The position numbers and the translations under genes are program-made. Of a DNA stretch of 55,818 nucleotides, positions 30,806-40,900 are shown piece after piece. The notes beneath the pieces were generated by a model. The model searched no databases, was not told the origin of the DNA, and was given only the letters and a program-made list of their open reading frames with translations. This DNA comes from a virus, in IMG/VR virus record IMGVR_UViG_3300044678_003043, positions 1-55,818 of that record; one strand, written 5' to 3'. The stretch's first letter is position 1. The number at the start of each line of letters is the position of its first letter.

Positions 30806-32890
30806 CTATGGCGTATAGACTAAAAGAACATCTCCGTTGAGAGCTCCGCTATAAATAGATCCAGCACCTACTGTATTGTAGAGAGTTGTTGTTGCTGTAA
30901 ACATATTTCTTAGTCCGCCAGAGTTAGCATTTTCTGTACCTCCAGCAACTTGTGCAGATTTTTTAACATACACAGATCTTCCGCCGACTCCTGCAATATA
31001 GTCTCCCAAGTATATCTTTCCTCCGTCAAAACTGTCAACACCAGATGTAGTAAGAATATCTCTATATGTTCCAGAAACATATTCGGATAAACTTAAATAA
31101 CCATTAAGTGCAGTTAAATAGTTATTTCCAACTCTGAACATTGCAAGTCCTCCAAAACCAGTTGACAGTTCCATGCTACCATCATAAGAACTTATTCCAT
31201 ATATGCCAGTTCCGCTAATATCTCCAATCGACCATCCATCAGTAGGATCACCAATATATCCAGTTGTTGCGGATATTTTTCCTTTTACTTCCAGCTCTAA
31301 CCCGTTCCATCTAAGATAAGCATTATCATTTCCTATGTCCATAACTGGAACGCTATTTGCTGAAGGCCCGCTCCAGCCTAAAAACCAACCTGGAAGGTTT
31401 GGTGCGCCATATGAACTTTTTACAGAATAAATTGATCCAGCTGAAGTTCCATTTGGAACTGGAATTTGAATAGCCCTAATTACATTTCCATTTGAATCAA
31501 ACCCTCCAGATTGAAGTAATGCTTTTGAGATATCTAAATCTTTTGCAACAACCCAGCCAGTAGCTGTTATTGAATTTGCTCCAACTGAGGTGGCAATATA
31601 AATTGTATTTCTTCCGATAGCACTGTCTTCTGTGTTTATCCAAAGGTCTCCCACCGCTACGGATGTTGGAACTGTTGCCTGCCTAAAAACCTGTGTCTTA
31701 GTTGTAACCTTTGATTGTATATCTGTGATATCTGATGGAGCAAGACCTCCAAAAAGAACTGTACCGCTTGTTGTGCTTGCTCTAAATATTGGGCTGTTGG
31801 CAGAATTATAAACTGTAAACCCGTCATAGACAGATCTTCCAGTTGTGCCGTCTGGGAATGTGCTTCCACCATTTAACTCTATTCTAGCCCCGCCTGTATC
31901 AGATCCTGCTCTTAGCCATGAAGTAAACTTTCCATTTCCAGCAACAAGATTCTCAATTGATATTATTCCGTTTTCTAAATCAATTAGATTAGCTTTAGTT
32001 GGAGACAGTGGTGTTGCGCTAATCCGTGTGTAGGTTGGAACTCCTGAAACTTTGTAAGGCTCGTTATTTTTATTATACGCTATGTAATAAAAATAAATGT
32101 TAGCAGCATAAACTAATTCTGATGTGGCTAGACCAAGTGCTTGCTTAAGATTATCAATTCCAACATTTTGTCTGTTTAAAGATTGTGTTACTGTTAGGTT
32201 TGCCACCAATGCTGAGCTTGCAAATGCTGTAGTTGTACTAGCGCCAAGACCAGCGTTTGTTGTTGCATAAACTTCAATTGTTTTAAATCCAGAAAAAGGA
32301 TCGTTTGCTTGGTATGCTCCTCCCCAATTTACGGAGATTCCAAACGGTGCTGGGGATACAGATAGACCAATTGGAAGCGTTGGTGGTTCAATAATTTCTG
32401 ATGGGTCAGATGTATTTACAGACCACTCATCACTAAAATCCGATGGTGTTCCAAGATTGCTCACAGCTCTTAACTTTACAGAATATGAACCTGATTGAGC
32501 AATAATTGTTTTTTTGCCAGCTTTAAAAAAGCTTGTTGCTAAAACATAATCATTTCCAAAAGTACCACCCTTTACAAAAACATCCACTCGTGCAAAGCTT
32601 TTTGGATAAGCAGATCCGAGATAATCTAATCCAGACCAATTTACAATAAGTGCATTTAATTGTGTAGTTAAATCTGATTGCAAAAATCTTGGCTTATTTA
32701 ATGGCTGCTCTCCAGCTGTTACAAATGTATAGCGGTCTGAGTACTCACTGAGTCCTAAAGTTTTGTCTGTATACACCCATGCTGCTTGAAGATTATACTC
32801 TGTACTTATATCTAAATTTGTAACAACAATGTCAAAGTAATCTCCATCTCTGGATTGAGTAATTCCTAAATCTTCATATCTGCCAGCCAT
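30806..32890 (-). CDS. Tail tip/fibre protein with FN3-like domains
   Basis: 694 aa. The first 300 residues hold FN3-like modules (TQLNALIVNWSGLDYLGS, SGSYSVKLRAVSNLGTPS, PFGISVNWGG). The section DLWINTEDSAIGRNTIYIA is common in phage tail-tip proteins, and the C-terminal 150 residues are a glycine-rich beta region typical of a fibre shaft or knob. Probably attached to the hub and involved in host recognition. A 2-nt gap separates it from the upstream gene. Confidence 0.8.
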   Translation of the reverse strand: MAGRYEDLGITQSRDGDYFDIVVTNLDISTEYNLQAAWVYTDKTLGLSEYSDRYTFVTAGEQPLNKPRFLQSDLTTQLNALIVNWSGLDYLGSAYPKSFARVDVFVKGGTFGNDYVLATSFFKAGKKTIIAQSGSYSVKLRAVSNLGTPSDFSDEWSVNTSDPSEIIEPPTLPIGLSVSPAPFGISVNWGGAYQANDPFSGFKTIEVYATTNAGLGASTTTAFASSALVANLTVTQSLNRQNVGIDNLKQALGLATSELVYAANIYFYYIAYNKNNEPYKVSGVPTYTRISATPLSPTKANLIDLENGIISIENLVAGNGKFTSWLRAGSDTGGARIELNGGSTFPDGTTGRSVYDGFTVYNSANSPIFRASTTSGTVLFGGLAPSDITDIQSKVTTKTQVFRQATVPTSVAVGDLWINTEDSAIGRNTIYIATSVGANSITATGWVVAKDLDISKALLQSGGFDSNGNVIRAIQIPVPNGTSAGSIYSVKSSYGAPNLPGWFLGWSGPSANSVPVMDIGNDNAYLRWNGLELEVKGKISATTGYIGDPTDGWSIGDISGTGIYGISSYDGSMELSTGFGGLAMFRVGNNYLTALNGYLSLSEYVSGTYRDILTTSGVDSFDGGKIYLGDYIAGVGGRSVYVKKSAQVAGGTENANSGGLRNMFTATTTLYNTVGAGSIYSGALNGDVLLVYTP

Positions 32891-32892
32891 TG

Positions 32893-33759
32893 CTAACTTC
32901 CAAACGACAAGTCTAGTTTAAACTCTATAGATGCTTCTCTTCCAAGCACCTTAACCATTTCTGATGTTAGTATAGATCTAGCAATTAATCCATATTGTGG
33001 ATCGAAGGTGTCTTCGTCATTTATTCTAAGAGCATCCATAGATACAGATGTTTGAGCCGAAGTTGGCGTAATTGTTATTCCTAACTTGTTAACGCTTTGA
33101 GAATTAAATGTTCCTGATGTTGTAGCATCAGACATATACAAAGATTTAATATTGTTTCCTACGACATGTCCAGAAAAAATAAATTGAATGTAGTCTGAAT
33201 CAGAACTGTATAGTCTAACTTTTATAGAAGATAGATTTGCATCGTTTACTTTGTATGAAAGACACATTGTATCTAATGGGTTGTATCCAGAAATATCTAA
33301 ACTTGTCAAAGGGTATGTGTATTCTCGTGGAGAAGTTGAGTTTGAAGTAAATATTAATGAGCTATCTAAAACTCTACTATTAATTTGATCTAGTGCTGGC
33401 TCTGGAGTCCACTCATATGGTAATTCAAAATTTGAAAGAAACTGGCTTGAATAAAGATTTTTTGAGTTAGATTGCCCAGAATATATTCCAATCTCATTAA
33501 TCTTACCTGCAATATTTGTAGGAAGTGTGGCCGAGTATATAACAGTATATTTTATTGGAGATACGGATGTGTCTATATCTATTCCGCCCTGCCTAATTGG
33601 AACTCTATAGAATTCAAAACCTAGTCTTGAGTTTGTATCAGATAATGGATACTCTAAAGCTGATCCATTTGCAATACCTATCGCCATTTCTTTTGAATCC
33701 AATGAGGAGGTTCCTGCAATATAGCTTGTTAAAAATCTTTTTCCGAACTTTGTTATCAT
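32893..33759 (-). CDS. Tail protein (baseplate/tip)
   Basis: 288 aa. N-terminus KFGKRFLTSYIAG followed by KEMAIGIANGSALEY and INEIGIYSG is the pattern of structural proteins at phage tail tips that carry an immunodominant N-terminal adaptor. The remainder is beta-rich. Exact role unknown. It overlaps the preceding gene by 4 nt (ATGA). Confidence 0.75.
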   Translation of the reverse strand: MITKFGKRFLTSYIAGTSSLDSKEMAIGIANGSALEYPLSDTNSRLGFEFYRVPIRQGGIDIDTSVSPIKYTVIYSATLPTNIAGKINEIGIYSGQSNSKNLYSSQFLSNFELPYEWTPEPALDQINSRVLDSSLIFTSNSTSPREYTYPLTSLDISGYNPLDTMCLSYKVNDANLSSIKVRLYSSDSDYIQFIFSGHVVGNNIKSLYMSDATTSGTFNSQSVNKLGITITPTSAQTSVSMDALRINDEDTFDPQYGLIARSILTSEMVKVLGREASIEFKLDLSFGS

Positions 33760-34076
33760 GGTCTTCCTCCCTGTGCGTCTGGCTTAGTTAAAGCAAATGA
33801 GAATCCGTCAATCTTTTCTGTTGATGAATTATAGATTCTAAACCTTGCTTTTGCTTTTTTAATTCCAAAGTCGTCGTCGTAGGTTTCAGAACCTTTAAAA
33901 ACGATATCACTACGTTGTGGTCTATCTGCCTGCCTTGGATCTTCTCCACCGCCATCACCGCCGCCAAAACGTGCGTCTTCTATTTCTGTGGTTTCTTGAG
34001 GCTTGCCTTTCCATACGGCGGCAAGGCGAGGGTCGTCGTCGTATATTACTGATATTTTTCCTGATTGAATTCCCAT
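33756..34076 (-). CDS. Hypothetical tail-region protein
   Basis: 106 aa. A disordered Gly/Asp-rich linker (RFGGGDGGGEDPRQADRPQR) lies in the middle, with beta-like strands on both sides. It starts 6 nt after a TATAAT and has no Shine-Dalgarno sequence, so it may be leaderless. It is probably a small tail component. Confidence 0.75.
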   Translation of the reverse strand: MGIQSGKISVIYDDDPRLAAVWKGKPQETTEIEDARFGGGDGGGEDPRQADRPQRSDIVFKGSETYDDDFGIKKAKARFRIYNSSTEKIDGFSFALTKPDAQGGRP

Positions 34077-34082
34077 TTATTT

Positions 34083-34091
34083 ATTATACCA
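34083..34091 (-). promoter_or_regulatory. Extended -10 promoter, possibly leaderless
   Basis: TGGTATAAT (34091-34083) ends 6 nt before the ATG at 34076, in the short gap after the hub gene. No -35 is obvious. Confidence 0.5.
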
Positions 34092-34099
34092 TTTCACTG

Positions 34100-37000
34100 T
34101 TAGATTGCTCTACACAAAATTGAGGTGGTAAGTCCTTCCCTATATTCTAACGTGCATCTTGATACTATATATTTATCGCCTAACTCTGTAATTCCTAATA
34201 TTGGATAGTTAACTCTAACTATATCACCTGCCGATATTAATGGGTTACCAAAAATAGTTATATCAACAAACCTTCCCTTGTTGAGTATACTTGACTTTAT
34301 CCAATCAGCAAGCTCTTTTGCGTCCTCCCCCGATTGAATCCAGGTTGATTCGAACACCACAAATTCTTTGTTTGCAGAGTCTTCTGACTGGTCTGTATCG
34401 TAATCAATAACGCCAGAGCGCCGAATCGAATTTCCCAAAACATAAAAGCTTTTACTGTTGTTATCATCTAGAGATATTGTATTTGAGCTATTGTTTAATA
34501 CATATGATTCTGCTCCAAATGGCTGGAGCTTTTGATCTAAAAGAGTTACATATTTATTTAAAGCAGTTCTAAATGTAAGTGGCTTTGCTGGCCTATCATC
34601 ATATGAAACTTTTGTTTTTCTAATTTCTCTAGCTGTAGTTCCAAATTCAAAAACTGGTCCAGTGTTATCTGCACGTGCAGATGTATTGCTATCTTTATAA
34701 AAAATTTCTCCATACAACATTGAAACTGTGTCATCTGAATATACTCCGTTATGCTCATAAGATGAACGATCTTTATTTTTTAAATAAAGCTCTTCAGAAA
34801 TTGTATCTGCATAAACATACTCAAAATAGGCAACACCCTGACCGCAATGCAGTCCAACATTTTTACTAAATGGTACTGGAGGTATGTATGTATTGAAAGA
34901 GTCTGATCCAGAATCAGTTGCCTCTATTCTAAATCCGTTTATAAAAACTGTTATTTCAGTTTTAAGAACGCCAGTTTTTTTAACGAATATGTCAATTCCG
35001 TACTCTTCTCCAGCTTCTATTCCAGCTATTGTTCTTGTAGAGACTTGTTGGCTATCTTTTAAAACTGTAAGCTTGTTATTATTAATTTTAACGAGCATAA
35101 TATCTTTTTGTAACCCAGCAAATGCTGTTGTTCTTACCAAAAGGTAGTATCCGTTTTTACCACTAGAATCCAAAGAAAATCCTATCCCACCCACCTGTTC
35201 TTGAGTATTTAAACGACTGTCGAAAAACATTCTTGTGCCAAAAGAAAAGTGTTGCTTAGATGTATCTATTGAATTAAATTCCTTAACAGCAATATCAAAA
35301 CTTTTTTTATCTTTGTCTAGGTTAGAGATTGCTAAAAATCCTGTTTTGATTGTTTCACCATCAAAACTATTTTCAATATAATAGTTTCCAGATCCAGATT
35401 TAGATTGTGCAGTATCTGGTGTTGCCAATGTAAGCTTAAACATGTTAAACTTGTTTGGATTGTTTTCACTTTTATTTTTATCATTTATGTATGAGCTTGG
35501 TGCGACTGAGTGTGAAGTCGGTGCTGTATTAAGGGCTCCTCTTTTTTTAATATTATATTTATTTAATGGCTTAAAATACTTATACCCTGGCTTAGCTAAA
35601 GTTGAGTATCTCCAAATATCTGATTGGCTTTTAATTAAAACTTGCTCAAAGTCATCAGTTGCTGGGTCCGCCTCTTTTGGAAGATACTCATACCACACAC
35701 CATCGTATTCGATAACCTCTCCATTAATTAAAACATATCCGTTAAATTGATCCATAATTCTATCAACTCTTGCCGTATTTACAGTATTTGGATTAAGCTC
35801 GAAGTCTGTACTGGAAAGTGTTATTGGTTTTGCTAATGCTCCAGCTCCTAAAAATGAAGTTTCAGACTTCCAAAGCGGTGAGGAAGATTCGCTATTTAAA
35901 GACTCAAATGCTGTGGAGTACCTAACCCTAACCTGATTTGCAGAAAAAAGCTCTTTTGTTGTTAAAGATTGTATATTGGGTGCGTATACTAAATCTGCAC
36001 CATTTTTTATATCTTCGCTAGTAAATGTCCACACTGCATCTTTTGTTTTATCATACATGAACTCTCTGCTGTAAAAGTTTAAAATATTATTTTCATTAAC
36101 AACAGCGTTCATTTGTATATCTCTACAGAGCTCTTGAAGAACTTCCCAAACTGTTTTGTCCCCATCTGTCCACCAGTATGATAGTGTGGGTATTGATCTA
36201 TCTTGATTATTAATTTCTTTTATATTAATCTTATATGTAGAAAATCCAACAGAATCTAACACTCTTTTAATTATTGAGGTTACTGGAGAATCTTCAACCA
36301 ATATCTGAGGACACATTGTATCCTGCAATATTTTTGCTGCATCTGTAGCGTCTATTGCAGCTTCTCCAAATTCTGATAGTGACCATGAACTTACATAAAA
36401 AAATCCTTGAACAATTTTTTCAGAAGATGATCCGTCTCCGATAAATACATATGGCTTAATAACTGAATTTTTAACTAAATAAATTTTAGTATTATCAATT
36501 GTAGAGGATGATCTGTCATACTCAACAATTAATTTCCCAGATTCAGAATGAGGTTTATTTATAGATAAGCTTAAATAGTTTGCAGTTATTATTCCTACTG
36601 GAACAATAGAGGAATCGTCTGATGTTGTTTCTTTGTTAATTAAAAATGAAACTACATCTGAATCAAGTGGAAGTACCCATCTAGGACTAAACTCGATTAC
36701 CCCTATAAACTTTCCAGTATTTGAATTTATTGCAGATAAAGATATCTTTTTAAAATATTGAGTTGTTGTATAAGTACTAGGTTCTGTTGTTGACCATGTA
36801 GTACCATTGTAGTATATTGATGCTTCTCCGTTAACAAGTGTGGTTCCAGTATCAGATATGGTTGTATTATCTTGCTTAACTGCGGTTATTGTCCATGAAG
36901 TTGGAGTGTCGTGACTTGTTTCAAATCTTGCAATTATTTTGTTTGCTGGTATTAGCTTGGGTGTAGTTTTTTCCTGATTAGAAAAATATTCTAATGAAAT

Positions 37001-37372
37001 ATTAATATTTTTATTTTTAGGTGCAAGCCAATACTTATAAACCATATCTGGTCCAGGATAGTATAGTCTTGGTTTTGTTCCCATAGAATATCCTCTAGGA
37101 TCTTCAAAGGATTGGTTTGGTGTATCTGTATTTCCAGTTGTATGAACTAAGTACTTAATTCCTGGAGACAGTGGCCTAAATGGTTTATAAATAGTATCTA
37201 TTGGAAATAATTTTTGGAAGGCAACAGGGTGTGGATTTTCCATTGCATCGGATGTAGCAGATATATACTCTACCATTGAGTTTAGGTTATACTCAATTGT
37301 TGCTCCTGCTGAAGTTGTTATCGAGTAACCCTTTTTAAGTAAATTAGTTGTTGTGGCGTTTGCCGATATCAT
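34100..37372 (-). CDS. Tail hub/baseplate protein with LamG-like insert
   Basis: 1090 aa. The middle holds the tail-hub signature YWWTDGDKTVWEVLQELCRD followed by MNAVVNENNILNFYSRE, found in baseplate hub (gp27-like) proteins of Gram-positive phages. Around 650-830 there is a concanavalin/LamG-like segment (FGTRMFFDSRLNTQEQVGG; GYYLLVRTTAF) that may bind glycans. The C-terminal part ends IVSRCTLEYREGLTTSI, typical of hub proteins. It probably forms the centre of the tail tip. Confidence 0.78.
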   Translation of the reverse strand: MISANATTTNLLKKGYSITTSAGATIEYNLNSMVEYISATSDAMENPHPVAFQKLFPIDTIYKPFRPLSPGIKYLVHTTGNTDTPNQSFEDPRGYSMGTKPRLYYPGPDMVYKYWLAPKNKNINISLEYFSNQEKTTPKLIPANKIIARFETSHDTPTSWTITAVKQDNTTISDTGTTLVNGEASIYYNGTTWSTTEPSTYTTTQYFKKISLSAINSNTGKFIGVIEFSPRWVLPLDSDVVSFLINKETTSDDSSIVPVGIITANYLSLSINKPHSESGKLIVEYDRSSSTIDNTKIYLVKNSVIKPYVFIGDGSSSEKIVQGFFYVSSWSLSEFGEAAIDATDAAKILQDTMCPQILVEDSPVTSIIKRVLDSVGFSTYKINIKEINNQDRSIPTLSYWWTDGDKTVWEVLQELCRDIQMNAVVNENNILNFYSREFMYDKTKDAVWTFTSEDIKNGADLVYAPNIQSLTTKELFSANQVRVRYSTAFESLNSESSSPLWKSETSFLGAGALAKPITLSSTDFELNPNTVNTARVDRIMDQFNGYVLINGEVIEYDGVWYEYLPKEADPATDDFEQVLIKSQSDIWRYSTLAKPGYKYFKPLNKYNIKKRGALNTAPTSHSVAPSSYINDKNKSENNPNKFNMFKLTLATPDTAQSKSGSGNYYIENSFDGETIKTGFLAISNLDKDKKSFDIAVKEFNSIDTSKQHFSFGTRMFFDSRLNTQEQVGGIGFSLDSSGKNGYYLLVRTTAFAGLQKDIMLVKINNNKLTVLKDSQQVSTRTIAGIEAGEEYGIDIFVKKTGVLKTEITVFINGFRIEATDSGSDSFNTYIPPVPFSKNVGLHCGQGVAYFEYVYADTISEELYLKNKDRSSYEHNGVYSDDTVSMLYGEIFYKDSNTSARADNTGPVFEFGTTAREIRKTKVSYDDRPAKPLTFRTALNKYVTLLDQKLQPFGAESYVLNNSSNTISLDDNNSKSFYVLGNSIRRSGVIDYDTDQSEDSANKEFVVFESTWIQSGEDAKELADWIKSSILNKGRFVDITIFGNPLISAGDIVRVNYPILGITELGDKYIVSRCTLEYREGLTTSILCRAI

Positions 37373-37956
37373 ACTTGCTCCAAAGATATATTAACGCTCC
37401 AAAACGGCTGGATGCCTCTTTTGATAACAGCAAAATCACACGATGTAAAAGACATGGTGTAAGTATAATCGTCTGAAAGTGCGGCTGTGCCTTCAACTAA
37501 AGAAGGAGAAAAAACTGTTGGGTTAATTTTAACTCTAAACGTTCCTCGTCCTGCCGAGCTTTCATAAAAATTTTTTATATCTTCTGCTCCCCATGCACCA
37601 TCAACTGTTTCATTTCTAAATGAAGGAACCATTTCCCAAGAAACACTAAGATTTAGCTTGTCTGCAATAAAATATTTTCTAAGTGTTCCATTTGCCATTC
37701 TTTGGCTAGACTCACGTCTTTCTGTATTTATTGAAAGAGGATCTCTATTGTGCTCTGTTAGTCTTCTAAATGCTAATGATCCTGCATTTGCAAATGCTAA
37801 TCCATTTGTATTTGCAGCTGATTCCGTATATGTATTACCAGGAGCAGAAACATTGGCCCCCTTATAATTAAATTGATTTGTTGCTGTATTAATCGCAAAT
37901 GGATCTAGAGCTTCTATATATAAAATTGAACCCTTGCTTAGATTTTGAAAACTCAT
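37369..37956 (-). CDS. Distal tail-type/minor tail protein
   Basis: 195 aa, beta-rich. Its position right after the tape measure and the closing strands (YTYTMSFTSCDFAVIK, QPFWSVNISLEQV) suggest a distal tail protein that links tube to tip. It overlaps both neighbours by 4 nt (ATGA). The family assignment is by position more than sequence. Confidence 0.65.
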   Translation of the reverse strand: MSFQNLSKGSILYIEALDPFAINTATNQFNYKGANVSAPGNTYTESAANTNGLAFANAGSLAFRRLTEHNRDPLSINTERRESSQRMANGTLRKYFIADKLNLSVSWEMVPSFRNETVDGAWGAEDIKNFYESSAGRGTFRVKINPTVFSPSLVEGTAALSDDYTYTMSFTSCDFAVIKRGIQPFWSVNISLEQV

Positions 37957-40900
37957 TGCTTGCCTACCATTCTATTTACTCCAGCTGCCATTTCTTTTAA
38001 TCTCATTTCATTACGTATTTCTAGTGCAACATCTTTTGCTGTCACGTTTGTTCCATTTAATTCTACATTAATATTATATACTGATCCTGATGCTGCCGCC
38101 GTAGCATTTGGATTAAATGGATTCATGTTAGCTGGAATAACAGCTTCATCTTTATGAAGCATTGCCAACATATTTGCAGGAACCATATTGATTCCATTTT
38201 CAAACATTGGTAAACCTAGATTTTTTAATGAAGAATTTGAGAAGTTTTGTACAAGCCCGCCATTTGCCCATCCGTCGCCGCGGATGATACCCCAACTGCC
38301 ACGGCTAGCCTCCGACTGTCTAGCAAGTTTTTCTGCTTCAATAATTCTTTGTAGCTCTGGTAAAGCTGCTGGCTCTATATATCCGCCTGGACCATATGGG
38401 AAGTTTGCTGATGTACGGTATGTGCTTCCAAACCACCGTATAGTTTCTGGGCGAAGTGCTGCACTTAGAGCTGAATCAAGGTCAGCAGTTCTATCAAACT
38501 GCCAGCCAATTATGCTGTTTCGATCATTAAATTCGTCAATGGGGTAGCGAGGAGTTGCTGGTGCAGAGGATACGGTTTCAGTTATATGATTATTTTCCCA
38601 AGATCCGATACCTTTCCTTGGCTCTCCAGTTGATGGCTTTGCTTTCTTAGACTTTTTAAGTTTCATTAGTGTATCTAGATAGCTCTTTATGCCAGTAATT
38701 GAAGTTGCACCATAGTAAGGATCATCTGCCATAAACCCACCGATACGAAGAGCTGATGGCCTTCCCATGTCAGTTAAAGTAGGTGAATGTTTTATTCTAG
38801 TAATTGAAACTGCTTTATTGTATAAAGCTTCTGAAAGATGAAGCCATCTATATTCTGGATGTGTTCCACGATAGCTAATGTGTCCAGTAACTGGATCATA
38901 GTTTATCCAGGACATTTGTTTTTTAGTAACAGGATCTAGAATCTCTGCTTGGTGCATTCCACCTGCGCCAAAGCCTTCTGAAGTTACTCTTCCTTCTTTT
39001 AAACCTTCAATAAATTTGTCTATGTATTTTGCATCAGTAGGTAAAATATCTGCTTTTTCAAACCTAAAAATATAATCTTTTCCGTTTACCTTAATAGACT
39101 CTTCTATAATTTTTGGCAAATTCTTATTTTCTTCAATAAGATTAGCGGCAGTGGTATTTTTTAAATCTGGTAGTGAAGTAAAATTATTTCTCCTTGCTGC
39201 TCTTATTGCATCAGATAGCGCAAGTTCATATCTTGCTTTTGCAAACTCTGGTGTGTCAACTTTATCTGCTTTTTTAAGAGCCACAAAATTACTTCTAAGT
39301 GTAGCGTTTGGAATAAGGCTAACTCTAGCTTCTGTTGGTAAATCTAGAGTTGCTTTATTTATTAAATTATATGCTGCAGAACGTGCACGAAGTGTATTAA
39401 CTCCTTTTAGAGCACCCACTCCTGGAACAAAATTTAATCCTGCATTAGCCCAATCACCTTTAGTTGCGCTTCCCTTTGCAATTTCTCCGAAAGGATGAAT
39501 CATAGCTTTCATCAAGCTAGAAACATCTGATTCATAAGATGTTGGATTTAAAGCTTTTCCAATTCCATCTTTTGCAAATGTTGGAGTTTTACCTTGAAAG
39601 TAAACACCCAAAAGATCTGAAGCTAATGATGTAAGTGGCGCAAGAAGTCCGAATGGGGAACGAGTGAATACTTTACCAAATCCCTCTGAGTAGTTATTTA
39701 TAGGATCATCTATTTTAGATTCATAATATGAAAGATTTTTGTTCTTTCTTGCTTTTTGTTTTTGGTTTTCAGACTTAAGTGGAGTAAGCTGAAGTCTCAT
39801 CTTCTCAGCTTCGGTTTGCTTTCTGCTTAAACCAAACGATCTCATACCTAGGTCATGAGGTGCGCTTGAATGAGTGTGCCCTACTGGACCGCCAGCATGG
39901 AACATTAATGGGCCAAGTCCGTATGCTCCATTGCCAATGCCGCCCATAGAGGCGCCAGAGCCTGCATATCGCATTGGATCTCTATCTATACCCATTCCTG
40001 GGCTTGCAAACGGCTTACGTGGCTGCTCAAGCATCTGATGCATGTAGTCTGAATGCTGTGGAACCTTTCCAGTAAACTTAAGCCCTGGTATTTCTGTTCC
40101 GCCCCAAATATCCATTCCTGGGCTACGTGGGCCAATAAATCTAGAAAGCTCTCCCCAATATTGACCAAAAGGGTTTCCTATTGGTTTTCCAGATCTTGAA
40201 TATGGAACCCCTGGCTTCTTTTGTCTTGGTACTGTTATAGGCCCACTAATCCAATTTCCAGAATTAGTTAATGAGTTTACGACTTTTCCACCTTCTGCAA
40301 ACTTCTTTATGCTTACCTTTGTACCTGCAAAAATTCTTGACCCACCCATATACTTTGGATCCTTTAGCTGAGGATTCATTTCCATTAATTTGTTAACAGT
40401 AATTCCGTACTTTGAAGCAATACTAGATAATGTGTCTCCTCTATTTACTGTGTATCTTTCATTTTCATAATCTGATTTAGCATCATCTGCGCTGTAGTAT
40501 TCTTGTGTGCCGTATCCATATTTAATGTTATCTACTGGCTTATATGAAGGTCTTCCAAATCCTACAACTGGAGCATTCTTTAAATTGTATTGTCTTACTT
40601 TTCTAAGCACGGCTCCGCCGCTTCTTTGGCTTCCAGATCCTGATGTATTTCCTTCTATAGTTGAAACTGAATTCTTTCCTAAAACATTGCTTACAAGACC
40701 AACGTGAGAAATTCTATTTACGCCGTCTCCTGGGAAATCCATAAAGGCTAAATCTCCCCGACGTGGATTCATAGTTGTCCACTTGCCGCTCTTCATAAAT
40801 GATTGAGCTCCTCCAGGAGTCCAAATCATACTTGCTAAATCTACTCCAGATTTTTTTGCTGCCCAGTTTATAAAAGCACCGCACCATGCGATATATCTGG

